From Mugil cephalus (lineage: Eukaryota > Chordata > Actinopteri > Mugiliformes > Mugilidae), in the NCBI RefSeq assembly GCF_022458985.1, contig NC_061772.1, forward strand, positions 7,616,001 through 7,680,000: a stretch of DNA of 64,000 bases. Direction: 5' to 3'. Every line of letters begins with the position of its first letter. The stretch's first letter is position 1. This document shows, piece by piece, positions 12,481 to 24,299 of the stretch. The position numbers and the translations under genes were made by a program. The notes beneath the pieces were generated by a model. That model was not told the DNA's origin, did no database searches, and worked only from the letters and a program-made list of their open reading frames with translations.

Positions 12481-13028
12481 GTCCACCTATCTAATAACAA
12501 TCGATGGCCTTTAATGTATGTTCCCCAGATAAAATGGTGCTAGTTGATAAGTATACTGTCTCACGTTTTTGCCATGGCCTCATTACATTGGCTTGTTACC
12601 ACTATAACTTGTTCTCCAAGTTCAAGATTCTGTTTTTTTTGTTTGTTTTTTTAAAAATTATTTTTGGATTCATTTATTTCAGTTTAGTTTTGAATAATTT
12701 CTGTATTTCATCATTACGAAGCTCAGAATAGGAATTAGAACACTTGGTTTTAGTTAACCATAACAACCTTGATCTGGACTGTATTTTCCAAGTCTTAGAA
12801 AGAGCACGCTTAGCAGGTATGCCAGGTCTCAGGCAGTGCACAGATGGGGATCAGATGGGCTTTGCTATTCTCAGTCTACAACTCCTCTCCTCTCCTAAGC
12901 CCTTCATCTAAGGCTATTTTTCATTTTCATTTCTAAACTCACATTTTATTGCGATCTGTTGCTGTCTTTCCTGCTATGAAGTTCATATCAACCTCCAGAG
13001 CCAAACCGTTCACCATCTTGCCTTCATT

Positions 13029-13063
<35 letters not shown>
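13029..13063. repeat. (ATC)n microsatellite
   Basis: About eleven to twelve uninterrupted ATC units. Confidence 0.95.
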
Positions 13064-15082
13064 TCCATCTCAGTCCCACTGAGTAGAACTAGAACATTAG
13101 AAATCAGGAAATGCAGTGGATAAATGACAACACTGATAGAAATAACCATGAAAAACATTCCAGTTTATTAAACACTGTGGCCACAGTCAGGCATGAAGAC
13201 ATCCGCTGAACAAAAAACACTGCATGAATCCCTTCATAGTGACCTCTCTGTCAGTCAGACACATTCACAAGTTCCAGGAAAGCATGTTGACTGGTCCTCC
13301 TGAAGCTGATATGCGTCAGCAGGCCTGTCATGATGTCTTCGGGCTCATGTCAGCAGTTTTAACTCCTGCTTGCCACTCACTCCAAAAGAGACAACGCTAA
13401 CCAACGAGCGAGTACGTTGGTTAGCTCAGACGTCAAAGTCCAACCACTCCCAAAACATAATTTATGGTTCGTGGGGAGACAGAAAGATTTTGCCCTCTTT
13501 ATTCCCCCTCACCCCCCTTAGACTGTGCGTCTGAACTTGATTTCAAATATAACTCCACTTGTAAACACGGCCATCCACCCACTATCATAATTGGTGACTA
13601 TAAATTACAGAATGGAAAAGAGAAACATTTCTGGTTTGTGTTTTATACCATGATAACATATTGGATGGCTCTCTTAACAAGAAACAGTACATGTCAAATG
13701 AAGTCCAGATACAGCTAGAGAAACATTCCTGTAAAGTGAAAGCGGTTCATTGAAAAAAAGCATGCATAATTACACATGCAAAAGCAAATACAACATACAT
13801 CACAGCTGTCTTAACCTAATGTGTAAACCTAACAGCAATGTCAATATGAGCCTAAAATAGGAAGACAGATATTTAAATGACTCTACAATGGCCCACATCC
13901 GAGCTCTGCAGTATTTCACTGTTTGTGTAAAAGAAGATAGAATCTGAGAATTGTTAAATAAAATGTTAAAACAAAACCAAGAAAAAAAAGAAAGAAGAAA
14001 AAAAAAGAAAAAAGAGTTGTGTCTTTGCAGCACCCGCCAATCAACTGTTCATACTTTCGGAGAAAAGGCCACCAGTGCTCAGCATTGCCTTTTCTGTCTG
14101 GGAACCAAACCTTTCCCAGAGCCCCTGTGGTACCACTGCTCAAAAGGCAGCTTAAAGGGATTTTCAGAATTCAGTATAATAATATCACCACAAACTGGGA
14201 CTTGGGCAGTGAGGCCCAGGCTGACATTTGTCTTGGCATGAGTCGTCAGTGCCAACGTTAGTGCATATCGCCCACAGGCATCAGTAACATGGGAAAAAGG
14301 GGCTTCATGACATTCAGAGAGACGCTGATGATTCAGTTTGGACCCATGAGAACCCACATTAATAAAACAGGACTAGCAATGGCCCTTGTGTACTGTTTTG
14401 TATACGTGGAACATTGGTGTCTGAACATCCAGGAACATGTTGTCTCAAATGTTCACCATCATTGCCTGTGTATTTTCCCAATAGGCAAATGTAAAAGAGC
14501 CCCCATTAAATTGGCTGTAATCAGTAAAAAAGGCATAACTTAACTGCTACTTAATCTTATTGCCGTTAATGAAAAAACTATGGGAATGTGGTGGAGGTCT
14601 CAACTCATTATTCACCGGAGTGTGCCCAAAGCAAGAGAGTAGACAAATGCACTGTGAGGCAGACCTGCACACTCTGTCTTATAATCTGCCCAAATTTCAT
14701 TGTCTAGAATCCCCTTTCTCCATCTGTGATGGATGCATCCACTGAATGCTCCATATTTAATGGCCTCTGAATTAAGCTGAGGTTAGCAGCAAAAGATTCA
14801 TCACATAATCTAGGAACAGTTTTCCATACCTGTTGGAAAAAAAAAAAAAGAACCTGACCGAACCAGGGAGGGCTAGAGCAGTGATTTATCACCTCCTCCA
14901 AGATCCAACACATTTTGTACGGCAGCATGTGACATGGAGTGCCAGGGAGCGGCATCATATAACATGAGGGGAACAAAACACTGCAAGCATACTATGAGAA
15001 CACCAGAAAACAGTCTAGTTTCAGCTGTGTTATATGTAACTCAGTGAATGAAATAAATTCCACATTATGTGTTTGAAGTCTA

Positions 15083-15464
15083 CACTGATCAGGCATAACA
15101 TTATGACCACCTTCCTAATATTGTGTAGGGCGCCCTTGTGCCTCTAAAACAGCTGTGACTCATCAGAGAATGAGGCCATCCTTTGGTGTCTGGCAACAGG
15201 ATGTTGTTAGTGGGGGGGCATCCCAAAAGACACTGGATCAGTTCAGGATCTAGTGGATTTGGAGTCCATGTCAACACCTTGTGCTGTTTTTCAGCAGTGT
15301 CACTGCTATGGGGTGTGGCTGTCTGTCTTGGTCTGGGTGGGTGGTAGATGTCTAAGTAACATCCACATGAACGCCAGGTTCAAACGTTCCCCAGCAGAAC
15401 ATACAAGATGGTCAGTGATATTTACTTCTTCTATACGTGGTCATAATGTTACACCTGATTTGTG
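15083..15464. mobile_element. internally deleted Tc1-like element with intact ends and TA duplication
   Basis: A 382-bp element. The left end begins CACTGATCAGG and continues CATAACATTATGACCACC. The right end, read on the other strand, begins CACAAATCAGG and continues TGTAACATTATGACCACG. These are imperfect 29-bp terminal inverted repeats. TA flanks both sides (15081-15082 and 15465-15466), the target duplication of the Tc1/mariner superfamily. The interior keeps scraps of a transposase antisense sequence (atgtcaacacctt, aacatccacatgaa, cagcagaacat) but over two thirds of a full element is missing. It cannot encode a transposase. It would be a non-autonomous fossil or MITE. Confidence 0.85.
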
Positions 15465-15466
15465 TA

Positions 15467-18400
15467 TTTGAATCCTCTGTGAATCAAAATTCCAATTTTA
15501 TTTTATATTCATGGGAACTGGGAATGTTTCAAAGGAGAATTCAAAGGCATTACGTAAAAATTGGTGAGCTAGAGGAAGAATCCACTTAAGCAAGTAGCCT
15601 ATAATTTACAGACACACAAAAAAAGACTATTAGAATCCAAACGCTCAAAGGCATGAAAGTCTGAGAAAGGCAGAGCAGTGAATTATATGCCCCAATTATA
15701 TGCCCCAAAACATCAATCAGAATATAACTGTTTTGACATGTGCAAAGTAGCTATGTCCACAGTGGAGAGACAAATCTGTCAGAAATGTGACGGAGGAAGA
15801 AAAATGGAAGATAGTAATTGAATAGAAGAAGACGACCAAGATACACAGAGATGGAGCTGTGTTTTCAGTGGCGTTACTCCCTCCAGCACTTGAGCTGTTA
15901 TCTCCACATTGAACCCATTATTGAAACAAAGCTGATGAAGCAGCTCAAACCAAAACTCAGACAAGTCAAGTGTGATCCAGCTGAGGTGGTTAGTTGAGGC
16001 GTTTTCTTATGACTGGGCCTGTTATTCAAATCATTAGTGGGATATTACAATCCATGTAGACGTAGCTAAGGAAACACAACAATGAGAAGTAATGACAGAA
16101 ACTGAAGCAGTGACAGGGATGCTGTCATGTACTCCGCTGCACTGTACTCCAACCTCATTAAGTTTTACACAAAATGAGGCAGTTCTGCCGCTCACAACCG
16201 TAGCCTTGCTGAAGAGGAATCATAGTTTTATGACTGAAAGCATGTCACTTTTTTTCTTTCTTCTTTAAGTTTTTCTTGCATTTTCCTTTGTGCCAGGTAG
16301 AGCAGAACTGACAAAATCCGAAGACAACTGTCTTTTATCCACCATTCAATTTTGCATCACTGTTGATGCACGCTGTCCCACTTCGCTATTGCTGAAAGGT
16401 AAATGTTTATGCATTGTTTTCGTCATTGTTGTCAGGATATTAGACTGATTAGATAAACCAAAAGCCAACACGACCGTGTCATTATTATCCAAACCCTTGG
16501 GGCCTCTCACCGAAAGCAAACTTTAATTTCTGATGAACCATCTTCTTCGTTCCTCTTCTGTGGAGCACTGACTCTTCCACAAATCCTCTGAGAAAAGAGC
16601 TATCTGAACACACAATAACATTGGCACTCAGTCCTTGTTTACTCCAGCTAAACTTTCCACTTGCCCCGCTGTTCCACTCAGAACAAATTGCCAACAAGCT
16701 CTTCTGCTACTCATTCAATTCATATGTTCAACAAACAGGACAATAACCAGCAAAGCTGGAAGTACAAAAGAAGCATCCATCCATTACTTGCATGTGATTA
16801 TTTGTCGGCTCCCCTGTGTGATCCTGGAAAACAGTATGAATGGCTATCAATAAGCCCTTGTTATAACATCTATAGCTAATGAGGTTCTTTATCTTCAGAC
16901 GACATTAATGAAATCAGGTTCATGTAATATTTTTGAGCACTTCATGAACTCTTCAGTTGCCAAATATTATATTTAAACTCTACTGTAAACACAAGACGTG
17001 CCCCAAATATTCTTTGATGAGACTTTTTGTTTGGAAGGAAGTCACACAGACAGCAGTTGTCTTTCCACTTACTGACAGAAACATTTCACCATGAATAAAT
17101 AAATGAATCGTTGGAGATGGACAAAAGTAGGCCTTCAAAACAACATATGTTATGGTTTTATACCACAAAACCCTGACTGTTGAGTGAGGCATATTTACAC
17201 ACTCTCGTGTTTGATCAGTGGTCTCTGAATCTTTAGCACACTCTTCCCAGAATGAAAGTGCGTCATGAGGGAGGAAGAAAAACTGCCTGTGAGACTGTCA
17301 ACACAGAGATCATGGAGGTCTTATCATTTCAGACTATTACATGGGGCCTGTAGCTCTACTAGGGTAGTGCAGCTTTAACGGTTCCAGTCCGCATTGGTTG
17401 ACTACACACCATCATCACAGATTCCTCATCATCTCTCTGACAGACAGTCTTTGTTCTCTCACTTGGGGTAGCCTCTTTCTGGGCCAGAATCTAAACCAGT
17501 TCCTGAGGGAAGCCAGCCAGGGATTCACTGTGGTGGCTCTTGTGCTGAGAAAAAAACAAAGAAAGAAAAAAAAAAAAAAAACAGCAGAGGGGATACATTA
17601 CTAAGTAGAGCATCATGGCATGAATTTTCCTGAGTATGTTGGCAGAAATAGAGTATGATGATGTCACTTAAAAGGCTTTGCAAAAGCATTTTAAAAAGTC
17701 AAGCCTTAAATTCTACCTGACAGAATTATTTTCTGTTAGCACATAAAGACTCTACAGCCGATTGTCCTCATCCACTTTGTGCATACCTAAGATTGATTTA
17801 TCATATTCACCGTGACCATGTTTCATCACCATCAAAAGGAAACATGGACCCCCGAGTTCTTCTACATGCAAAGAAAAATAACCATCCATCGGTCCCATTG
17901 ACATCTGCACAGAATGTCATGTTAGTCTCTCCTATATAAAATTAAAAACAGCACTAAACTCAAAGTCTTGGACCAACCAAGACTCCCATCTTCAGCTATC
18001 TTGCACAGGTGGGGGATGAGAAACGACAAACTGAGAAAGATATGGGTGAAAGCAAGACAAAGTTATGCTGGCTCCAGTGATTATCTTGGAGTAGAGGACC
18101 TATAAGAAGCGGCAAAGCTAAGAGCCCACCGGGACCATCTATCCTGGTCATCAATATCAGAAACTAAGTCCATGAACAACATCCTTCAGGAAGGTAAAGG
18201 CTGGGAGGTTCCAGCCAACACCCCAGACAATCTACAGTATGTCAGCCTGATACAGCAAGCAACAGAGTCAATCTCGGCTCAATTAGCAATATGTATATCA
18301 GAATATGTCCATCAGAGGAAAGTGTGAATACCCCAAACTAGTTTGTGAGGGCATGAACAAAGGTTGACGGGACAAAGAAGATTCTTAGCACAGAGGATGT

Positions 18401-20825
18401 GGATGATGCTCTCACACTGGGTTGCACGGTTGTGGAGGTAGTAGATGGCAGATCTTACTGGCGATGTAACGATGGAGGTCATCACTAACCCTAACCTTGG
18501 CCTAAAAGCAAAAGACACACAGAAAGATGCTCCACTGACTATAGCAGAATAACTGTGAAAATCCGTTGTCAGGAACCTAACTTATATTAACAGTGTAACC
18601 TTATGATCACTGTAAATATTGAACAAATTATGTGAGAAGACATTTTAATGTATCAGTGCCAAACACATTCTTAATGTTTCCTTTGAATGGATGGCTTTTG
18701 GTAAAGCCTCTATGCTCTATTTGCATCTACGAGGCATTTATAAGATGAACGAGAAGTCTAGACTATATCCTATCATAACACCATCTTTCTGGGCTTTGTC
18801 TACTTTGAAACACACAGCATTTAATTCTAGTCTCTCTAAATCTAACATTCCCACACAAGCCAACCTGTCCCAGCCAGCTTTCTTAAAGCAATGTGCTGTG
18901 CTATAAGGTCCTCCTGACCAGAAAAATATAATCACAATCATATAATTTGGACTCTACATTTTCCTCCAGTGATCAAGACCCTGGAGGTCCTGAGCGGTGT
19001 ATATGAGCTACACTGCAGTAAGTTCTCACCATTTCTTCCAAAACCCCAATAATAAAATTCACGATATTCCGTTCTGGTAATAATACTATTAGCATGGCCA
19101 CACACATGGTTGTCCCACTATAATCAAGTAAAATTGTGCATGAAAGCATAGTCACTCAAACATCAGCACTGCTATTTGATACTCTGATTTCAGCCAACAT
19201 GTGCCAATCCATTTTTACACTCAACAAAATTTGAGTGAACTGAAAGACAACGCGATTCAGCGACCGAATCGTCGTCTCCTGAGGCTGAGTCGAAGCTGTC
19301 TCAAAACCACAAACTTCAACCTGGTGTTTTGAAGAAAGGTCAGAGCATTGCCAACATCATTAGCATTCATCAGGATTGTGAATGTCTGTTTACAATATTA
19401 AACCGATCCATTGAGTAGATTTAAAGCCTGGGAAAAATCCTCAGACCACAAGTGTCAAGCTGCTGCTGCCTCAGGAAAGGTATAGGGATTACCCTTGTCC
19501 ATAGAATTCATGTCCTGGGAACTTTGGAGAGTTACACCAAATCATACAGCAGTTGAGCATGTGCAATAGTAGAGACAATTCACTAAAAACCAAAAATGTA
19601 ATCTTTATGTCAGAGCAAGAGGATAAAGTCTCGTACATCCTCTGGACACTATGAATGTCTTGCTTTGCGCTGTAGTCTGCCTTCATTTACAAATCCATCC
19701 AGCAAGATACAGCAAAACAGTGTAAAGTTTTTTTTTGTTTGTTTTGTTTTTTCACTGAGTTTATGTGATAATAATACTAAAAATCACTCTTACATTTGAA
19801 CTTAAAAGTCTTAATCTTGGTACGGTTTATGGTAGTCTACAACAGAGACCCTGAGTACTTTCTAAGCCTAAGAGGAGCTTCAGTGACTGGACCAATGCAA
19901 ACTAATATTAAGTTCTTTATGTGCCACTAGTGCTCATGTGATGAGCCTTCTGAAATGACTGTTGACTGTAGAAAGTGTTAAAATAATGGTTCAACTTCAT
20001 CAATGCATCTGTGTGCTTGTGCGAATTGTGTTAATGATGTGTCAGGCAGTGGTGCAGTTACAATCAAGCAAAGCAACACAACCAAAGCTGGACTGATCTC
20101 CTGAACTTTTTCCTCAAGGCATTTAGGGGATTTCCAGGATGAGTACAAATCTTTATCTCCACTGACAATGGGAGTAAAACAGTCATCACATGAGCCAGTT
20201 GCAGCTGTTTATCAGCAAGATGTCCCGGACGTGGTCCAGTTGGATGAAACTGAACATCTGCCTCTAATACAAAAGTATAAGTAATATAAGTAAGTATAAG
20301 TACAAGGTTGGTAAAGAAAGGTCTCACCTGTTCTCCTCCTTATATACAGTGACCTCCACTATGTCTCAGTCTCAGGGTAAATGAGGCATTTATTAATAAT
20401 ATAATGACCCTAACAGCTAATTCAGACTGAGCAATGAAATCTTTGGCCTTGAAATGGAAAATTACGTGGTTATGAAAATTAAGTCTGGATTTCTTTCTCT
20501 CTCCCACCCTTCATAAGCTAAAACCTGTTGGCACAAATTATAGTATATGATCCATGAGAAGTGGTCACTACTGTTTGTTGCTCCACAGGAAGCCGAGCCA
20601 GGCTATGAACATGGTCAGTGATATTACTCCAAAGATAACGGACCAAACCTGGGTGGCCTGGGTCTGAATTTCATTCATAAATTACCCAAGTTTTAGGCTG
20701 ACGTTCTGGTGAAAGCACACTTAATGCAGTACTGAAATCTTGTTACAGTGGCCCAATTGTTATTCATAAAACTGAATATGCGAAAACCCATGTGTTTTTC
20801 TTTCTTCTTCTTCGTTTTTACATGC
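15467..20825. other. intergenic DNA, no gene seen
   Basis: About 5.4 kb without recognisable coding sequence, splice-joinable exons or structural RNA. A few A and T homopolymers occur, for example near 17560-17580. A stretch around 18.0-18.3 kb has the even base composition of an old retroelement, but I could not match it. Confidence 0.5.
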
Positions 20826-20833
20826 GTTCAAAG

Positions 20834-22477
20834 TAGGGCTGGGCAGTACGACCAAAACTGTATATCACGTTATTTTTATAATTCTGACGACATCGTGGTA
20901 TAGACCACTTCATGGCCTATGTCACTGTGATATCATGATGTTAACTGGATGCAAACAGAGGAAGCTTGAGGCTAACACTGTCACTTTCAACAATGAAAAT
21001 GTCATCTTGCTGCATTTTTTGGTGCTGAAAAATCACAAATACTCACTTGAAGTTTTATCACATACCAGCCACTGCTAGTAGCAGCGTAGACAACTTTGGT
21101 TTGGCTCTGGCGATTAAAAGAAAGGACTGTAGTGAGACAATTAATAACGCCCACACTTCATATCAGGTTAGATTAATATGCATCATCAGTTTCAGCCTGG
21201 ATAATGTTATGGGTTAGAATAAATCGTGAAGGAAATTACGTTAAGTTAATGCTTATTTAGGGGATTCTTGTTACACGTTAATGCTAATGCTAACCGTGAG
21301 CTAACGGAATGTTAGTTGGGTGTCCAAGCAGAAGTTGCTTTGATTTGTTATGCTCCACTGGTTTTGCTTACTTCTTGTAATATCTTTGTTGTAAAGGTTT
21401 CAATTGTTAAAGACAGCCTCTCTGTGTTCGTATGGACAAAAGTCATCGTTTAAATTCTTCTATTGCAATTGCAATTCAACAATTAGGTACATGTAAATGT
21501 CTGCCCAGTGCATGGTAAGCAGTCCTGTCAAATTGTCCATCATTAACTGGATGGACGATTTGACAAATTACATCAATTTAATCATTATTTGGGGAATTCT
21601 GGTTACGCGTTAATGCTAATGCTACCAGCAAGCTAACGCAACATTAGTTGCGTGTTTCAGGGGGGTCAAAGCAGAAGTTGCATTCACTACATTATGCTTC
21701 GCAGTGGTTCCACTTACTTCTTGAAATATCTTTGTTGGAGAGGCTTCACTTGATAAAGACAGACCAAACTCTTTACGCTCTGTGTCCTCCTTTGGTCAAA
21801 TCGTCCATCCAGTGAGGAAAGGGTGAATGGTCAGACAGAGCGAACTTTTTAAAATAACACTCATGGTCTCAGGGAGTGAGTGTATTAGTATATTCTCTAC
21901 AGGCTGAGAATGATGATAAGTAAATATTGTGAAATAATCCCACACTAGTAGTAAAACAGGTCTCCATGGCCCTGTGTTATCACTGCCTGCTGATGTGGAA
22001 ATCTGGTGACATTTACAGCTCAAAGATAAAAAAAAAAAAAAAAAAATTAGAATGTAATCAAGATGAAATGAAGAAACAGGGACAATTATGGTTTAATTTA
22101 TTTTGACATATTTATTCATGTTTAAACTGTCTGTAATGCACTATAATTGTAGCCTGAGTGCATCATTTTTTTCTCATTTATAAAAAGCTAAAATTAGGGA
22201 CATTTTCAGGGACAGGTTATCCAAAATGGGAACTGTCGCCAGAAATTCACCCTAGTATATACAGTCAATGAGTTCCCTATGCCTTGCAGTGACGCAGTCG
22301 CGCCATGAGTATTTAGAAGCGATACATGAAAATGGTCCAGTGTGAAACAGTGTCTTGTGGCGCGGCGTTCCAAACGCTGTGTAATCAAATACATAGGTAT
22401 GCTGGTATATTAAAAATTCATATCAGAACGAAAAAAATACAGGTATTTAGTATGAACCGGTTTACCACCTAGCCCTA
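20834..22477. mobile_element. hAT-like non-autonomous transposon, 1.64 kb, with perfect 8-bp target duplication
   Basis: Ends are inverted: TAGGGCTGGGCAGTACGACC at the left and GGTTTACCACCTAGCCCTA at the right. The bases just outside both ends are the same octamer, GTTCAAAG (20826-20833 and 22478-22485). An 8-bp duplication with TAGGG-type ends is the mark of the hAT superfamily. No transposase frame is visible, so the copy depends on an enzyme supplied elsewhere. Internally it has two diverged copies of a roughly 200-bp unit, each with the GTTAATGCTAATGCTA core, and a 16-bp-arm hairpin at 21526-21565. The perfect target duplication suggests a fairly young insertion. Confidence 0.9.
21253..21800. 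repeat. two diverged direct repeats inside the hAT-like element
   Basis: Unit A (from 21253) and unit B (from about 21584) share, in order, a ggggattct-type block, gttaatgctaatgcta, agctaacg, gttagttg, agcagaagttg, acttcttg and aatatctttgttg. The spacing between matching blocks is about 330 bp. The divergence between units shows the duplication is old relative to the insertion of this copy. Confidence 0.8.
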
Positions 22478-22718
22478 GTTCAAAGTCAAGCCCTATAGGT
22501 GAGGATAAAGTACTGTATGTTCTGGTTGGTTACGTTTTGTAGCTATGAAACATTATACGTAACAAGCTAACACCTTAGCTTAGTTATGAAGACACATAAC
22601 ATGTCCAAAAATGAAATTGTCAGCAACTTCAAAACATCTACAATGTGCTTCTTAAATATCATGCACTCCCTTGACCAGGCTTGAAATGAGCATGTACGCT
22701 GGTATGGTTAAGACGGAC

Positions 22719-22724
22719 TTTATT
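22719..22724 (-). other. candidate polyadenylation signal of crispld2
   Basis: AATAAA on the minus strand about 1.5 kb beyond the crispld2 stop codon, with a GT-rich and T-rich stretch following it in the transcript direction. Other AATAAA-like sites lie closer to the stop, so a shorter transcript is also possible. Confidence 0.4.
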
Positions 22725-24247
22725 TTCAGATTGTGCAAAAAATATAGAACTCATCTTATCCTGTATAAAAACAATACAGCCCAGACAACTGAAATAAATT
22801 GACACATTTTAATCATAATCTTACTGCATAAATGATGATTCAAAAACAAAAACAAAAAAGTATTTACAGTTCCCGTAACTTTACAAAACAAAAATTTCCC
22901 ATTAAAATCCCTATAGAGACCTAAATGCTTAGCGTAGCGATAGGACTGAGGTAGAATAAAGAGACAGGAAGCAATAAACTTGAAGAAATACATTTGTAAT
23001 TTTTTTTTCTTGGCTTTCGCTTTGGAAAAACAATTAATGTGATCTCTAATCCAAGACTACCAAAGGGCAGAGCAACAAGGCTCAGTGACTCTACAATGTG
23101 CCTGGTGTGTTTAAGGACCCCAGTTGCAGTCACCCAAAATGGACTTTACATTCGTTTTTTTCTGTACATTTAATGGCATTACAGAGAGACCTATATCAAT
23201 GCTGTTGTATGAAGACTAAATACGTATTATCAGTGTTGTATCACACACAACAGTGTCTAAATTCAGTGTAGTGATAAACTTTAAAGGTGTTTCCCGTGCG
23301 TGCTGCATAGTCTCAAACCCATTCACCCTTCACAATGTGGTCTGCTCTCTTATCAAAAAGCCCTCCCTGACCTCGAAACCTGCAACACATTCATCAGTCT
23401 AAGGTTGAGAAGGGGGAAATTTAGAAATTTGTTCTATACAGAGATAAGAGAAAACAAGCAAGAGGAAAGCACTGAGCAACAATAAATATATAAAATGGGA
23501 TATTACTGCTAATTATTATTATAAACATATCTGCTGTCTGTGATTGTACCTGAATAAATCCACAACACTGCCACCATTCTGAAGGCCCATGTCACTTTCA
23601 TTTACCATCAACCCATTATACGAAACCTACTTGCTCACAACCACTGCAGCACTACAGCACTTTAAATACAATTTAGACTTAGATTACGCTTCACAGTCTA
23701 AACGTTCAGGAGAAAAAAAAAAAAAGCAGGTGTGCAGAAGACAGCTATAATATAACAATCTGAATAGAACATGTTAATATTTTATTGTACTTAAAAAAAA
23801 ACTGTCAAAAATATTAATATTATGTACAAAATGATTAAATACAGTGTGACCAGTATACATTCCTGTGTATGAAAGAACAACTTATATTTGTAATAAGAAC
23901 ATCAATGTAAACATAATGTTTTTTTGTAAAACATGTCTAACTGAAAACCTGCAGCACCAGCTGTTCAATGGATCATAATATATATAAAGAGTCTGTATTC
24001 ACAGATTATGGATGTAAATAAGGTAAATAGTAAAGTCCCATAAAGTTACTACATGACTGGACGATACAGGACGACTTTTAACTGTGACTACAGTTATAAA
24101 TGAGGGGGAAAATTTTCAATCCGGGAGACGCTCTGATTCCACTGAAGGCACAGAGGCAGGTGGATAACCATGGGATCCAACCTGTGGGCACTTCCTGTTC
24201 TTCAATCCGCAGCTGAGGTGACTGTGTTGGTCGTTTGAACAGAAGTC
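22725..24247 (-). other. likely crispld2 3' UTR
   Basis: The AT-rich stretch between the stop codon at 24248-24250 and the candidate polyadenylation signal has no coding sequence and no transposon. It contains several TGTAAA and ATTTA motifs on the minus strand, as often seen in regulated 3' UTRs. Human CRISPLD2 also has a long 3' UTR. The extent is inferred. Confidence 0.45.
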
Positions 24248-24299
24248 TCACTCCCTCACACTAAAGAGTCGGAAGGAGCCTCCCTCTGCGTTGGTTTTG
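24248..24299 (-). CDS. crispld2: crispld2 last coding exon
   Basis: A 52-nt exon after tttgcag, entered in phase 2, reading [17 protein letters not shown] then TGA at 24248-24250. It matches the end of human CRISPLD2 (GKAFRIFAVRQ). It is 2.55 kb from the previous exon; that intron holds a Tc1-like relic. Confidence 0.92.

Larger units (their letters stand above)
9663..15080. other. intergenic DNA, no gene seen
   Basis: Apart from the trinucleotide microsatellite and the retroelement-like fragment, nothing stands out. Open frames near 11.8-12.2 kb (up to 128 codons) overlap each other in two frames and lack any recognisable domain, so they are not called as genes. Confidence 0.55.
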
